From Parabacteroides merdae ATCC 43184 (lineage in GTDB: Bacteria > Bacteroidota > Bacteroidia > Bacteroidales > Tannerellaceae), in assembly GCF_025151215.1 (NCBI RefSeq), contig NZ_CP102286.1, forward strand, positions 62,001 through 126,000: a stretch of 64,000 bases of DNA. The letters run 5' to 3'. Below are positions 1 to 8,309 of this stretch, in pieces. Each line of letters opens with the position of its first letter. Position 1 is the stretch's first letter. Under the pieces are notes generated by a model. The model searched no databases and was not told the origin of the DNA. It was given only the letters and a program-made list of their open reading frames with translations. Both the position numbers and the translations under genes were made by a program.

Positions 1-9
1 GGAAAGCCG

Positions 10-609
10 ATGGAAGAAGAAAATACTTACCGGACGCTTGTTTCATCCCATGTTGATTGCGTTTATAAAAATTGTTTTGCCAAAGACGAAGACGAACTTT
101 GCTGGAAGGGCACGTTCGACAATAGTGCGACCAATGCTGCCGTGATCGACCTGATGTTGCGGGGCGAACTGGATGAATCCGTTCTGGTCGCTTTCACGGG
201 AGATGAAGAGAAAGACTCGGCAGGAGCCATCGAAATCATGCAGATGTTAGGCCGAATGGAATGTCTGGTAGGTAAGGCTCTCGTGCTTGATGTCACGAAT
301 GAAGGTTGGGAAGATGAAGCTGCTTTCTCTATCGAAAACGATCATGGTTTTGATATAATAACCGGTTATCACATTGTCGAATTACTTCAAGCAAGCGGTA
401 CTTCGTGCGTGTTTGTACATGAAGCAGAACCCGATGAGACTTGGGAATACAGTAAAGGCTCCAGCTCAGATCTGCCGGGAATCCCGTGCCTAAGTCTGTG
501 CTTGCCTGTCTGTGGAAATATGCATGGGGATGATGGAGTCTTGTTGCGCAAGTCATCTGTCATCCCCTATGAAGATATTCTGAGAAACCTGGCAAATGCC
601 GGTTTCTAA
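10..609 (+). CDS. Zinc peptidase-like protein (M28/M42-type motifs), start uncertain
   Basis: The frame is open to the window edge, so the true start may lie upstream of the ATG used here. Ligand motifs of co-catalytic zinc peptidases occur in the expected order: H14-x-D16, D37 in GTFDNS, the Glu pair E66-E67 in FTGDEEKD, D94 in LDVTNEG, and H172 in GNMHGDD. Only 13 residues precede the first His, where relatives usually have about 50 or more, so it is either 5'-truncated here or an unusually short member. No signal peptide is visible. It ends 3 bp before the convergent glycosidase gene. The family call rests on motif order only; the substrate cannot be read. Confidence 0.6.
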   Translation: MEEENTYRTLVSSHVDCVYKNCFAKDEDELCWKGTFDNSATNAAVIDLMLRGELDESVLVAFTGDEEKDSAGAIEIMQMLGRMECLVGKALVLDVTNEGWEDEAAFSIENDHGFDIITGYHIVELLQASGTSCVFVHEAEPDETWEYSKGSSSDLPGIPCLSLCLPVCGNMHGDDGVLLRKSSVIPYEDILRNLANAGF

Positions 610-612
610 TTC

Positions 613-2154
613 TTACTGATAAGATAAAGAACAATATTCAAATACGGCAGGTGCCTTTTCGTCTCCTTCATGGTAAAGTCCCGGACGTGCCACCCGATCC
701 CAGCGAATAAGTGAGCGTATGGCTTCTTCCGATAGACCGTGGTTCACCGGAGTCCATTGCTTGCCGTCTTTACTCCAGGCGAATTGATAGGGGAGTCCTT
801 CTTTCACCTGCATGCGCAGATGCAATGCCATGCTGGGCAGTGGCAGATCGGCCAACTGTTGTTCCTTCCCTTCTCGAACCAACTTTATTTGCAATCGGTC
901 GCCGACCGGGCCGTAAGCGATATAATAGCTATTATCCCCGTAAAGCGTGATCCCTTTCCAACTGCCATTTTGGTTTGTTATGCCGGCATCCAATGTGTAG
1001 CCCGAAGATGCAGGACGAAGGCAAAGTGCCTCTCCTGTCTTGCATTCCGGCTTGGGAGAACCACTCAGCCACAGTCTGCCCGCTTCGATTTTAGCTTGGA
1101 CATTCGAGTACGGATAATTCCAACTCCATTCCGGGCGCAGATTCGGGTCGGCAAAATTGTCGAAGAAACCGGTTACCGGCTCTTGCACGCAATCGGCAAA
1201 AGGCATCGGTTGTACCAAGCGGGCATATTCGCCGGTAACGAAATAAGGCCAGTTGTCCTCTCCGAAACGCAACTCCTGGAGATGGGGCTGACGCCCTAGA
1301 AAGAAATCGCTGCCTTCCGAATAGGCGTGACATAGATAAAACATACGTCCGTCAGGCGTCGTCGTCAGTGTGCCATGACCGATAGATTGTATCTCGTCGC
1401 TCCCGTGCAGGATCGGATTTCCTTCATACTTTTCATAAGGCCCTTCGAGCTTCTTCGAGCGGGCGACAGCTACGGCATAGTCGCTATTGGGACCGCAACA
1501 ACCATTAATCGCATAGATCAGATAGTAGTAACCGTTCTTTTTGAACCAGTGCTGTCCTTCCATCCCCACACGTTCGTCGTCTCGGAGCAGGCTGAACGGC
1601 TTGCCGGTCAATTTCAACCCGTCCGGAGTCAACTTGCTGGCGAGAAGTTCGATCGGCCGGTTGTCCAGTCCGTAGGCTTTCCAGCTGATGTATAAATCAC
1701 CCTTGTCTTCGAGGATAAAAGCATCGATCGCTTCCGTTCCGAATTCGACAACCGGTCCGTGATCTTTGAATTTGCCTGTCGGAGAGTCGGAGGTGGCTAC
1801 TCCGATGTAGGAAGTGTTGTTCGACTTCTTTCGTGCGGTATAGTATACATAAACCTTACCGTTATGATAATACCATTCCGGAGCCCAGAACGACGACTTG
1901 GTCCATTCCGGCTGCTGCTCGAATACGTGTCCGGTCTGTTTCCAGTTGACTAGGTCTTTAGATGTGAATACCGGATAGTAGGGAGCCCATTCGGAGGAAG
2001 TCCCCGTTGCATAATAAGTATCGTCGATCCTCAGGATGGACGGGTCGGCGACATCCCCGTGAATAACAGGATTGGTAAAATAGGTCTGTTTCTGAGCCAT
2101 ACTTGTGCCGGAATACAAGACGGAGCCTAACAAGGCGATGATGAGTCTGTTCAT
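613..2154 (-). CDS. Secreted glycoside hydrolase family 43 (arabinofuranosidase/xylosidase type)
   Basis: A 513-residue protein with a type I signal peptide (about residues 1-20, ending SMAQ). The five-bladed GH43 propeller shows its three acidic residues: D37 in GDVADP (general base), D144 in EAIDAF (pKa modulator) and E199 in GMEGQHW (general acid). H260 in GHGTL fits the usual metal-site His. Residues from about 330 form a beta-sandwich extension typical of larger GH43 enzymes. It probably acts in the periplasm or at the surface on arabinose- or xylose-containing glycans. There is no susC/susD pair beside it, so it is not part of a visible polysaccharide utilization locus. The exact sugar specificity is not readable. 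Confidence 0.9.
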   Translation of the reverse strand: MNRLIIALLGSVLYSGTSMAQKQTYFTNPVIHGDVADPSILRIDDTYYATGTSSEWAPYYPVFTSKDLVNWKQTGHVFEQQPEWTKSSFWAPEWYYHNGKVYVYYTARKKSNNTSYIGVATSDSPTGKFKDHGPVVEFGTEAIDAFILEDKGDLYISWKAYGLDNRPIELLASKLTPDGLKLTGKPFSLLRDDERVGMEGQHWFKKNGYYYLIYAINGCCGPNSDYAVAVARSKKLEGPYEKYEGNPILHGSDEIQSIGHGTLTTTPDGRMFYLCHAYSEGSDFFLGRQPHLQELRFGEDNWPYFVTGEYARLVQPMPFADCVQEPVTGFFDNFADPNLRPEWSWNYPYSNVQAKIEAGRLWLSGSPKPECKTGEALCLRPASSGYTLDAGITNQNGSWKGITLYGDNSYYIAYGPVGDRLQIKLVREGKEQQLADLPLPSMALHLRMQVKEGLPYQFAWSKDGKQWTPVNHGLSEEAIRSLIRWDRVARPGLYHEGDEKAPAVFEYCSLSYQ

Positions 2155-2279
2155 GGTCTGTTAAAACGCTAATTATTAATTGGTCTAAAATTGATGGTTA
2201 CAAATCTACTGGATAAAACGGAGCTGTCCAAAAAAATCCTTTACTTTTGCCGGATAAAACGTTTTGATTCGGAAAAAGC

Positions 2280-3914
2280 ATGAACAAACTTCACTATTTT
2301 GCAGATTCTATTTCTCTTCTCTCTCTGCCGGAAAAGTTTACCTATCCGTTCCATTATACCCCGCATCCCCTTTGTGTGGCGGCAGCGGGCGAGGTCGGGC
2401 GCTATTTGTCGACAAAGGGAGAATGGCAGGGAGAACTGCGGAAAGGGAAGATGTTTGGCGTTTTGATTGTCCGTACAGGAGAGGGGGAAGTCGGCTATCT
2501 GGCAGCCTTCTCTGGCATCCTGGCAGGGAAGAATCGACACACTTATTTCGTGCCTCCGGTTTATGACGTGCAAGAGCCAGATGGCTTTTTCAGAATCGAA
2601 GAAGAACAGATATCGGGAATCAACAGGCGGATCGAGGAGTTGCAGGCAGATGTGCGATATAAAGATTGCAAGCAACGGTTGGCTGACGAGACGATCCTTG
2701 CCGGACAGGTTTTGGATGATATACGGGGACGGATGAAAGCGGCTAAGGTTGAACGTGACCGGTTGCGTTCGACCGTCACACGGGTAGATTCGGAGCAGCT
2801 GATCCGTGAAAGCCAGTTCCAGAAAGCGGAACTGAAACGGCAGAAACAATATTGGAAAGATCACCTTGCCTCCCTCCAAGCGGAAGTAGAGGTGTTCGAG
2901 ACGGAAATCGAACGCCTCAAAGCAGAACGCAAGACCCGTTCGGCTGCCCTTCAACAATGGCTTTTCAAACAATTCCGCATGTTGAACGCCCGCGGGGAGG
3001 AACGGGATTTGTGCAACTTGTTTAAAGATACCGTCCAAAAGACGCCACCGGCAGGTGCAGGTGAGTGTGCGGCTCCCAAGCTCCTGCAATATGCCTACCG
3101 GAACGGTTGGCAACCTCTTGCTATGGCTGAATTCTGGTGGGGAGATTCTCCGAAAAACGAGATCCGCCGTCATGGATATTATTATCCGGCCTGCAAAGGG
3201 AAATGCGGACCGATCCTGAAGCATATGCTACAAGGCCTACACGTCGAGGAAAACCCGTTGGAAACGGATATGCACCGGGATACGGAGTTGGAAATCATGT
3301 ATGAAGACGAATGGTTGTCGGTAGTGAACAAACCGGCCGGCATGTTGTCAGTCCCCGGAAAATCGGATATCGATTCCGTCTACGGGCGAGTGCGACGGAT
3401 GTATCCCGAAGCAACCGGACCGATGATCGTGCACCGACTTGACATGGCGACCTCCGGCCTGATCCTTATAGCCAAGACGAAAGAAGTGCACCAGAACTTG
3501 CAGGCACAGTTCAAGAACCGGACGGTGTGTAAACGATATGTTGCTTGGTTGGATGGCATTGTGGAGAAAAAAGAAGGTCATATTGAACTCCCCCTCCGCC
3601 CGGATCCGGAAGACCGGCCGCGGCAGGTGGTCGATGCGGTTCACGGAAAACCTGCCGTGACTGATTATACTGTGCTGCATTATGATTCGGGGCGTACTTT
3701 TATTTCTTTCATACCGAAAACCGGGCGCACACATCAGTTGCGTGTCCATTCGGCCCATCCGCTTGGCTTGAATGCCCCGATAGTAGGGGATGAGTTGTAT
3801 GGCAGGAAGGCAGACCGCTTGTATCTGCATGCCGAATACTTGGGGTTTATTCATCCTGTCTCTGGAGTGTATATGGAAATAGAAAAGGAATCCGGCTTTG
3901 ATGATCTTTTATAG
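2280..3914 (+). CDS. RluA-family pseudouridine synthase with long N-terminal extension
   Basis: The C-terminal half (about residues 330-540) is an RluA-type pseudouridine synthase with the HRLD motif and catalytic D388, followed by the KRYVAWLDG and TGRTHQLRVH blocks. It should isomerise uridines in structured RNA. The N-terminal 300 residues are unusual: a small globular part, then a highly charged probable coiled coil (about 110-240), then a segment around LLQYAYRNGWQPLAMAEFWW and a CKGKCGP stretch that could bind metal or RNA. Similar long forms are known in Bacteroidetes. The target RNA site is not predictable from sequence. A -7-like box TACTTTTG lies at 2242-2249. Confidence 0.88.
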   Translation: MNKLHYFADSISLLSLPEKFTYPFHYTPHPLCVAAAGEVGRYLSTKGEWQGELRKGKMFGVLIVRTGEGEVGYLAAFSGILAGKNRHTYFVPPVYDVQEPDGFFRIEEEQISGINRRIEELQADVRYKDCKQRLADETILAGQVLDDIRGRMKAAKVERDRLRSTVTRVDSEQLIRESQFQKAELKRQKQYWKDHLASLQAEVEVFETEIERLKAERKTRSAALQQWLFKQFRMLNARGEERDLCNLFKDTVQKTPPAGAGECAAPKLLQYAYRNGWQPLAMAEFWWGDSPKNEIRRHGYYYPACKGKCGPILKHMLQGLHVEENPLETDMHRDTELEIMYEDEWLSVVNKPAGMLSVPGKSDIDSVYGRVRRMYPEATGPMIVHRLDMATSGLILIAKTKEVHQNLQAQFKNRTVCKRYVAWLDGIVEKKEGHIELPLRPDPEDRPRQVVDAVHGKPAVTDYTVLHYDSGRTFISFIPKTGRTHQLRVHSAHPLGLNAPIVGDELYGRKADRLYLHAEYLGFIHPVSGVYMEIEKESGFDDLL

Positions 3915-3931
3915 TTGTGCCACGATTTCTT

Positions 3932-4058
3932 CATGCCGTTGGCACTGTTGTTTCCTCGGCATGGTACAGTCGTTTCATGCCGAGGAAACAACAGTTTCAT
4001 GCTATGGTAACAGTTGTGCCATGTCTATGTAACGGTTGTGTCATGCCTATGGTATAGC
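3932..4058. repeat. 22-bp periodic array, CATGCC core, one inverted unit
   Basis: Core CATG(C/T) recurs at exactly 3932, 3976, 3998, 4020 and 4042. At 3954 the unit is the reverse complement (CCTCGGCATG). Every step is 22 bp. The spacer half is also related between units (AACAGTTGTG-like). The inverted unit makes a perfect 19-bp inverted repeat, 3945-3963 against 3976-3994, with a 12-nt loop. The array fills the space between two convergent genes. Confidence 0.9.
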
Positions 4059-4063
4059 TATTG

Positions 4064-4900
4064 TCACTCGATATAGATCATTTTCTTTGTCATCCCTCCG
4101 TCGATCGTTACGTTCTCGCCGTTCATAAAATCATTTTCCTCCTGGCAGATGAACAGGCACAAACGGGCGATGTCTTCCGGTTTACCTACTCGCCCCGACG
4201 GATGTTGGGCGTGATCTTCTGGGCGAAGCTGTTCGTAGTCGCGCGTCTCGATCCAGCCCGGCGAAATCGAGTTGACCGTGATATGCCATTGGGCAAGCGA
4301 TAGTGCAAGGGCGTGTGTCAGCGAATAGATACCGCCTTTGGATGCCGCATAACCTTCGCTGCCGGGTTCGCTCATCAGATAGCGAGTGGAACAGATATTG
4401 ACGATCCGTCCGAACGGATTGGGTGCCTCCTGTGATTGGCGGTGAATGGCCAATCTGCGGGAAGTGATGAAAACCGGACGCAAGTTCACGGATAATATCC
4501 GGTCGAAATCTTCCACACCGGTTTCCGTGATAGGGGAGAAACAACTGATTCCCGCATTGTTGATTATGATATCGATATCGCCCCATTCCTTGAAAATCTG
4601 CTGCATGCAGTTCTCTAGCGCTTCTTGGTCACTTACGTCAACATGGAAAAAAGAGGTTCCGGTCTGCAACGCTGTCTCTTTTCCCGCCGCTTCGTTACGG
4701 TCGCAGAACGCCACGCGGTGTCCGGCGGAACGGAAAGCTCTTACGATCGCTTTGCCTATACCTTCCGCACCTCCTGTTACAAAGACTCTCCTGGTTTTGT
4801 GGATAACGGTTGTTTTCCTACCATTGTACGGATGGTTCGTACGTCCCTCCTTGCGGGATTTATATTCTTCGTATTTCTTTTCCAGATAGTTGTCTGCCAT
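4064..4900 (-). CDS. Short-chain dehydrogenase/reductase
   Basis: Classical SDR fold. Nucleotide-binding TGGAEGIG is at 42-49, NNAG at 114-117, and the catalytic set is S171, Y184 and K188 (YAASK). The start at 4900 (MADNYLEKKYEEYK) is chosen over in-frame ATGs upstream, because those would overlap the neighbouring methyltransferase and would lie upstream of a good promoter at 4926-4957. The charged N-terminal tag of about 35 residues before the Rossmann motif is longer than usual for the family. The substrate is unknown. The C-terminal motif MNGENVTIDGGM is typical of SDRs. The same-strand methyltransferase gene ends 88 bp upstream of the start. Confidence 0.88.
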   Translation of the reverse strand: MADNYLEKKYEEYKSRKEGRTNHPYNGRKTTVIHKTRRVFVTGGAEGIGKAIVRAFRSAGHRVAFCDRNEAAGKETALQTGTSFFHVDVSDQEALENCMQQIFKEWGDIDIIINNAGISCFSPITETGVEDFDRILSVNLRPVFITSRRLAIHRQSQEAPNPFGRIVNICSTRYLMSEPGSEGYAASKGGIYSLTHALALSLAQWHITVNSISPGWIETRDYEQLRPEDHAQHPSGRVGKPEDIARLCLFICQEENDFMNGENVTIDGGMTKKMIYIE

Positions 4901-4925
4901 GATCTTTCGCTTTTTAATAGGATGG

Positions 4926-4957
4926 CAAAAGTAATCATAATTGAATCTATTTACAAT
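4926..4957 (-). promoter_or_regulatory. Bacteroidetes-type promoter for the SDR gene
   Basis: Read on the minus strand: ATTG, 20 bp, TACTTTTG. This fits the -33/-7 consensus TTTG-N19-21-TAnnTTTG. It lies 25 bp upstream of the chosen ATG at 4900 and supports that start. Confidence 0.6.
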
Positions 4958-4988
4958 GGTTGTAGGTGAACGATATGCAATCGGGGAA

Positions 4989-5798
4989 TTATTGTGGATT
5001 CGGAGCACGAAGTTGCCAAAATGCCACGGCCGCTGCGGCTGCCACATTAAGTGAATCGACACCGTGCGACATGGGGATGCGGACAACATAGTCGGCTGCG
5101 GCAATCGTTTCCTGCGAAAGTCCGTCCCCTTCAGTCCCCATCACGATTGCCAATCTGGGTTCGGTTGCCAAGACAGGATTATCGATGGAAATAGAATTGT
5201 CTGTGAGTGCCATGGCTGCCGTACGAAAACCCAGTCTTCCCAAGTCGCCAAGAGAACCGTCCATCCAAGTCCAGGGCACAAGAAAGACTGTCCCCATTGA
5301 CACTCTGACTGCGCGACGGTTCAATGGGTCACAAGAGTTGCGTGTCAGTAATACGGCATCAATTCCAAGAGCCGCCGCCGAACGGAAAATAGCACCGATA
5401 TTGGTTGTGTCGACAACCCCATCGATTACGACGATGCGTCGGGCCTTCTGGCATACATCTTCCATGCCGCGTGGCTCAGGACGACGCATGGCGCAAAGGA
5501 CACCGCGTGTCAGGACATAGCCGGTCAATGTCGCAAGCAACTCCCTTTCTCCTGTATAGACAGGCACGTTGCTACAACGTTCAATGATATCGGAAGCATC
5601 TCCTGTGATATGCTTGTGCTCGCACAAAATGGCTAAAGGTTCGTAGCCGGCATCCAGAGCCCTCGTGATAACCTTTGGGCTTTCTACGATAAAAATACCT
5701 TTGTCTGGCTCGATACGATTGCGCAACTGAGCTTCGGTGAGTGTACAGAACATCTCGACTCCGGGATGAGATAAAGAAGATATTTCGATAACAGGCAT
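4989..5798 (-). CDS. TrmH/SpoU-family RNA 2'-O-methyltransferase
   Basis: A 269-residue SPOUT-fold enzyme. An N-terminal substrate-binding part (IFIVESPKVITRALD) precedes the SpoU motifs: 1 at 131-145 (TTNIGAIFRSAAALG), 2 at 221-227 (GTEGDGL) and 3 at 248-256 (DSLNVAAAA). It uses SAM to methylate a ribose 2'-OH in rRNA or tRNA; the position is not predictable. It lies 12 bp downstream of the alcohol dehydrogenase on the same strand and may be co-transcribed with it, although no functional link is obvious. A second SpoU enzyme occurs at 43898-44668. Confidence 0.9.
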   Translation of the reverse strand: MPVIEISSLSHPGVEMFCTLTEAQLRNRIEPDKGIFIVESPKVITRALDAGYEPLAILCEHKHITGDASDIIERCSNVPVYTGERELLATLTGYVLTRGVLCAMRRPEPRGMEDVCQKARRIVVIDGVVDTTNIGAIFRSAAALGIDAVLLTRNSCDPLNRRAVRVSMGTVFLVPWTWMDGSLGDLGRLGFRTAAMALTDNSISIDNPVLATEPRLAIVMGTEGDGLSQETIAAADYVVRIPMSHGVDSLNVAAAAAVAFWQLRAPNPQ

Positions 5799-5810
5799 TT
5801 GACAAGTCTT

Positions 5811-6842
5811 TTAATAAATAGCAATCTTGATTACACCGTCCAGTTTGTTTTCAAAAACTCGATAAGCCTCCTCGATCTCGTTCAATGCAAAGCGGTGGGT
5901 GATAAGGGGAGTGGTGTCTATCTTGCCTTCCTCAATCAGTTGGAGAATCTCAGCACAATCACAACCGTCTACTCCACCGGTTTTGAAAATCAGGTTCTTA
6001 CCATACATGTCAGGCAGAGGGAAAAGTAGAGGTTTATCGTAAAGAGCCACGATTGTGACTGTCGCGTTTGGACGAGCGCATTCCCACGCCATCTGGAAAC
6101 TGTCTTCGCTCCCTGCCACTTCCAGAACAACATCTGCTCCGCCGTGGTCACTGTTTTTGAGTACAAACTCCTTACAGTTATCAGGAGTCGTGATCAATAC
6201 GTCAGGGTAATGTTCACGGATAAACCGAACCCTTTCAGGAGACTTTTCACAGACAATGATATGCTTCGGGTTCTTCAGCATCGAGCAGAGTAAAGTACAA
6301 ATTCCGGTAGGCCCTGCACCGATGATGAGGACCGTGTCTTTCTCCGTAATTTCCGAGATGCGAGTAGCCCAAAAACCTGTGGCAAGTATGTCTCCGACAA
6401 ACAGAGCCTGCTCGTCACTGACCGTGTCGGGAATGCGATTCAGTCCTTGATCGGCATAGGGTACTCTGACATATTCCGCCTGTCCTCCGTCGATACGGCA
6501 GCCTAAAGCCCAGCCACCGTTGAGGTCGGTACAATTATTGACATATCCGTGTTGGCAAAAGAAGCATTTTCCACAGAAAGTCTCGACGTTCACGGTTACT
6601 CTGTCTCCGGGTTTGACAGATGTGACACCTGTTCCCACTTCTTCGACGACACCTACCATTTCATGTCCGACGGTTGTTCCGGGTATTGCGCGGGGTACAC
6701 TTCCGTGCTTGATATGCAGGTCACTGGTGCAGATACTACCCAGGGTCACACGCACGATCGCATCCCGTGCATCCGTAATTTTCGGTTTCGGTTTTTCTGT
6801 TAAACCAAATTTGCCTTTTTCAATATATGTATATGCAAGCAT
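5811..6842 (-). CDS. Zinc-dependent medium-chain alcohol dehydrogenase
   Basis: A 343-residue MDR protein. Catalytic zinc ligands C38 and H60-E61 (GHE) are present, and a structural zinc loop has C90, C93, C96 and C104. The Rossmann motif GAGPTG follows in the second half. The overall pattern (SICTSDLHIKHG near the N-terminus, late ITHRFALNEIEEAYRVFE) resembles secondary-alcohol/isopropanol or butanediol-type dehydrogenases. It probably reduces or oxidises a small alcohol/ketone with NAD(P)H in the cytoplasm. A -7-like box (TATCTTTG on the minus strand) is at 6880-6887, without a clear -33 partner. Confidence 0.88.
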   Translation of the reverse strand: MLAYTYIEKGKFGLTEKPKPKITDARDAIVRVTLGSICTSDLHIKHGSVPRAIPGTTVGHEMVGVVEEVGTGVTSVKPGDRVTVNVETFCGKCFFCQHGYVNNCTDLNGGWALGCRIDGGQAEYVRVPYADQGLNRIPDTVSDEQALFVGDILATGFWATRISEITEKDTVLIIGAGPTGICTLLCSMLKNPKHIIVCEKSPERVRFIREHYPDVLITTPDNCKEFVLKNSDHGGADVVLEVAGSEDSFQMAWECARPNATVTIVALYDKPLLFPLPDMYGKNLIFKTGGVDGCDCAEILQLIEEGKIDTTPLITHRFALNEIEEAYRVFENKLDGVIKIAIY

Positions 6843-6918
6843 GATATGATCTTTATTGATTAATTGATTCTTTTCCTTACAAAGATACGAATTTCATCAA
6901 TTGTAATCCTATAAATTT

Positions 6919-6949
6919 TTTGTCAATCCAGACAAAAGATTTACCTTTG
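6919..6949 (+). promoter_or_regulatory. Consensus promoter of the HU/SPOR gene
   Basis: TTTG at 6919-6922, 19 bp, then TACCTTTG at 6942-6949: a perfect match to the Bacteroidetes vegetative consensus. The gene's ATG begins only 5 bp after the -7 box, so the transcript would be leaderless or nearly so. Confidence 0.75.
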
Positions 6950-6953
6950 TTGT

Positions 6954-7982
6954 ATGCTTAGAATTGTAACACATATTGAACGTTTGCTTTTAGTGCATGA
7001 TTGTGTGATTGTGCCGAAGTTCGGAGGTTTTGTTCTGCAGGCTGTTCCGGCCATGCAGCATAAGGAGGAACATACGTTTCGTCCTTTGAGAAAAGAGATC
7101 GGTTTCAATATGACGCTGCAACATAATGACGGGCTTTTGCCTGAATCGTATATGCAGATGCACGAGGTGAGCTATCGTCAGGCACAACTGATGCTGGAAG
7201 AAGATGTGGAGGATATAAAGAACATCCTGCAACAATATGGAAAGTTGTCGTTAGGGGTGTTAGGTTCGTTCAGCATAGGAGAAGAAGGACAGATGATTTT
7301 CCATCCGGGGGAAACCGATCTGTTCAGTGTCGGCTCGTATGGCTTGCCTGTTTTCCATTTCCCGGTTCTCGCTCCACTAGAGATGGAACGCGAAGAAGCG
7401 GTTCTTCTTGCATCCCAAAAAGAGAAGAAAGATACTCTTTATATTCCGATTAGCCGTAAACTTATCCGTACAGTGATGGCTTCGGCTGCTGCAGTGGCAT
7501 TGTTCCTGTTGGTTTCTACTCCGGTTAGAGATGTTAACCAAGAGGCTTATACAGCCAGTTTTGTTCCGACGGGGATGGTTGTACAAAAGCCGGTTCTTCT
7601 TGAAGCGGTTTTGCCAGACAGTACTGTGGCGGAGGCAGATACGAAGCAAGAGTCATCGGAAGAGGTGATTGCGCGTGAAGTGAAAAAAGTTGTGTCTGTT
7701 CCGGCTCCGGAAAAGAAGGCGTTTGTGTCCAGGCCTGTAGTTGTCCAATCTAAAAAAATGTATCATATCGTAATCGCCAGTTTTCCATCAGAATCGCAAG
7801 CGGACGAATTTATTGCCGGTGTAGATCGTAACGAATGTAAGCATGTCAGCAAGGTTGTTCGTGACGGGAAGTATCGTATCTATGCGGATAAGTTTGATAA
7901 TCGCGAAGCTGCGGAATCTTATATGGCAACTCTCCGTTCCAATCCGAAATATAAGGATGCGTGGTTATTTATTAGCCGTTGA
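6954..7982 (+). CDS. HU-CCDC81-type and SPOR-domain cell-envelope protein
   Basis: The N-terminus (HIERLLLVHDCVIVPKFGG, then about 100 residues) matches the paired CCDC81-like HU domains common in Bacteroidetes. One hydrophobic segment follows near 165-185, then a Pro/Lys/Val-rich linker, then a SPOR domain (about 263-342, MYHIVIASFPSESQADEF). SPOR domains bind denuded peptidoglycan at septa, so the protein probably links a cytoplasmic HU-like part, possibly DNA-binding, to the cell wall. The start is fixed by the HU domain, which begins at residue 1. A promoter is immediately upstream. Confidence 0.85.
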   Translation: MLRIVTHIERLLLVHDCVIVPKFGGFVLQAVPAMQHKEEHTFRPLRKEIGFNMTLQHNDGLLPESYMQMHEVSYRQAQLMLEEDVEDIKNILQQYGKLSLGVLGSFSIGEEGQMIFHPGETDLFSVGSYGLPVFHFPVLAPLEMEREEAVLLASQKEKKDTLYIPISRKLIRTVMASAAAVALFLLVSTPVRDVNQEAYTASFVPTGMVVQKPVLLEAVLPDSTVAEADTKQESSEEVIAREVKKVVSVPAPEKKAFVSRPVVVQSKKMYHIVIASFPSESQADEFIAGVDRNECKHVSKVVRDGKYRIYADKFDNREAAESYMATLRSNPKYKDAWLFISR

Positions 7983-8000
7983 TTTATAATGAATAGAAAG

Positions 8001-8044
8001 AAATATCCTTCAGTTGAAAAGTTATTTTCTACCGAAGGATATTT
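8001..8044. terminator. Hairpin between convergent genes
   Basis: A perfect 11-bp stem (AAATATCCTTC, 8001-8011, with its complement 8034-8044) and a 22-nt loop. There is a U-rich stretch on the minus-strand side and an A-run on the plus side. It separates the HU/SPOR gene from the ribbon-helix-helix gene. Confidence 0.6.
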
Positions 8045-8081
8045 AAAAAACGTCCGGACAGGTTTTCGTTATTATTGTTTT

Positions 8082-8288
8082 CTACTCTTTATTTTTCTCT
8101 TCAGATTTTAGTATTCGTTTCTTTTTGAGGCGCCCTGCCTTGCGTAGGGCTTGATCCAAAATGTATTGTATCTGGCCGTTTGTACTCCGAAATTCATCGG
8201 CAGCCCAGGCTTCGATCGCTTCCATCATTTCTGCGTCCACACGCAATATGAAACTCTTGGTCGCATTTCCATTTTCCTTTTTGGCCAT
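8082..8288 (-). CDS. Arc-type ribbon-helix-helix protein
   Basis: A 68-residue basic protein with the pattern KSFILRVDAEMMEAIEAWAADEF...NGQIQYIL, the strand-helix-helix of MetJ/Arc repressors. The tail is highly charged. It follows the SPFH gene by 21 bp on the same strand and is probably co-transcribed, a pairing often seen in Bacteroidetes. It may regulate its own operon; no operator was identified. It lacks a toxin-like partner. Confidence 0.8.
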   Translation of the reverse strand: MAKKENGNATKSFILRVDAEMMEAIEAWAADEFRSTNGQIQYILDQALRKAGRLKKKRILKSEEKNKE

Positions 8289-8309
8289 ATTTAATATTAC
8301 TGTATTAAG

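Noticed and set aside
2241..3224. A 327-codon minus-strand frame opposite the pseudouridine synthase N-terminus
   Set aside because: It has no signal or domain and would be convergent inside a gene with a continuous frame; the plus-strand gene is preferred although its N-terminal part is not a known domain.
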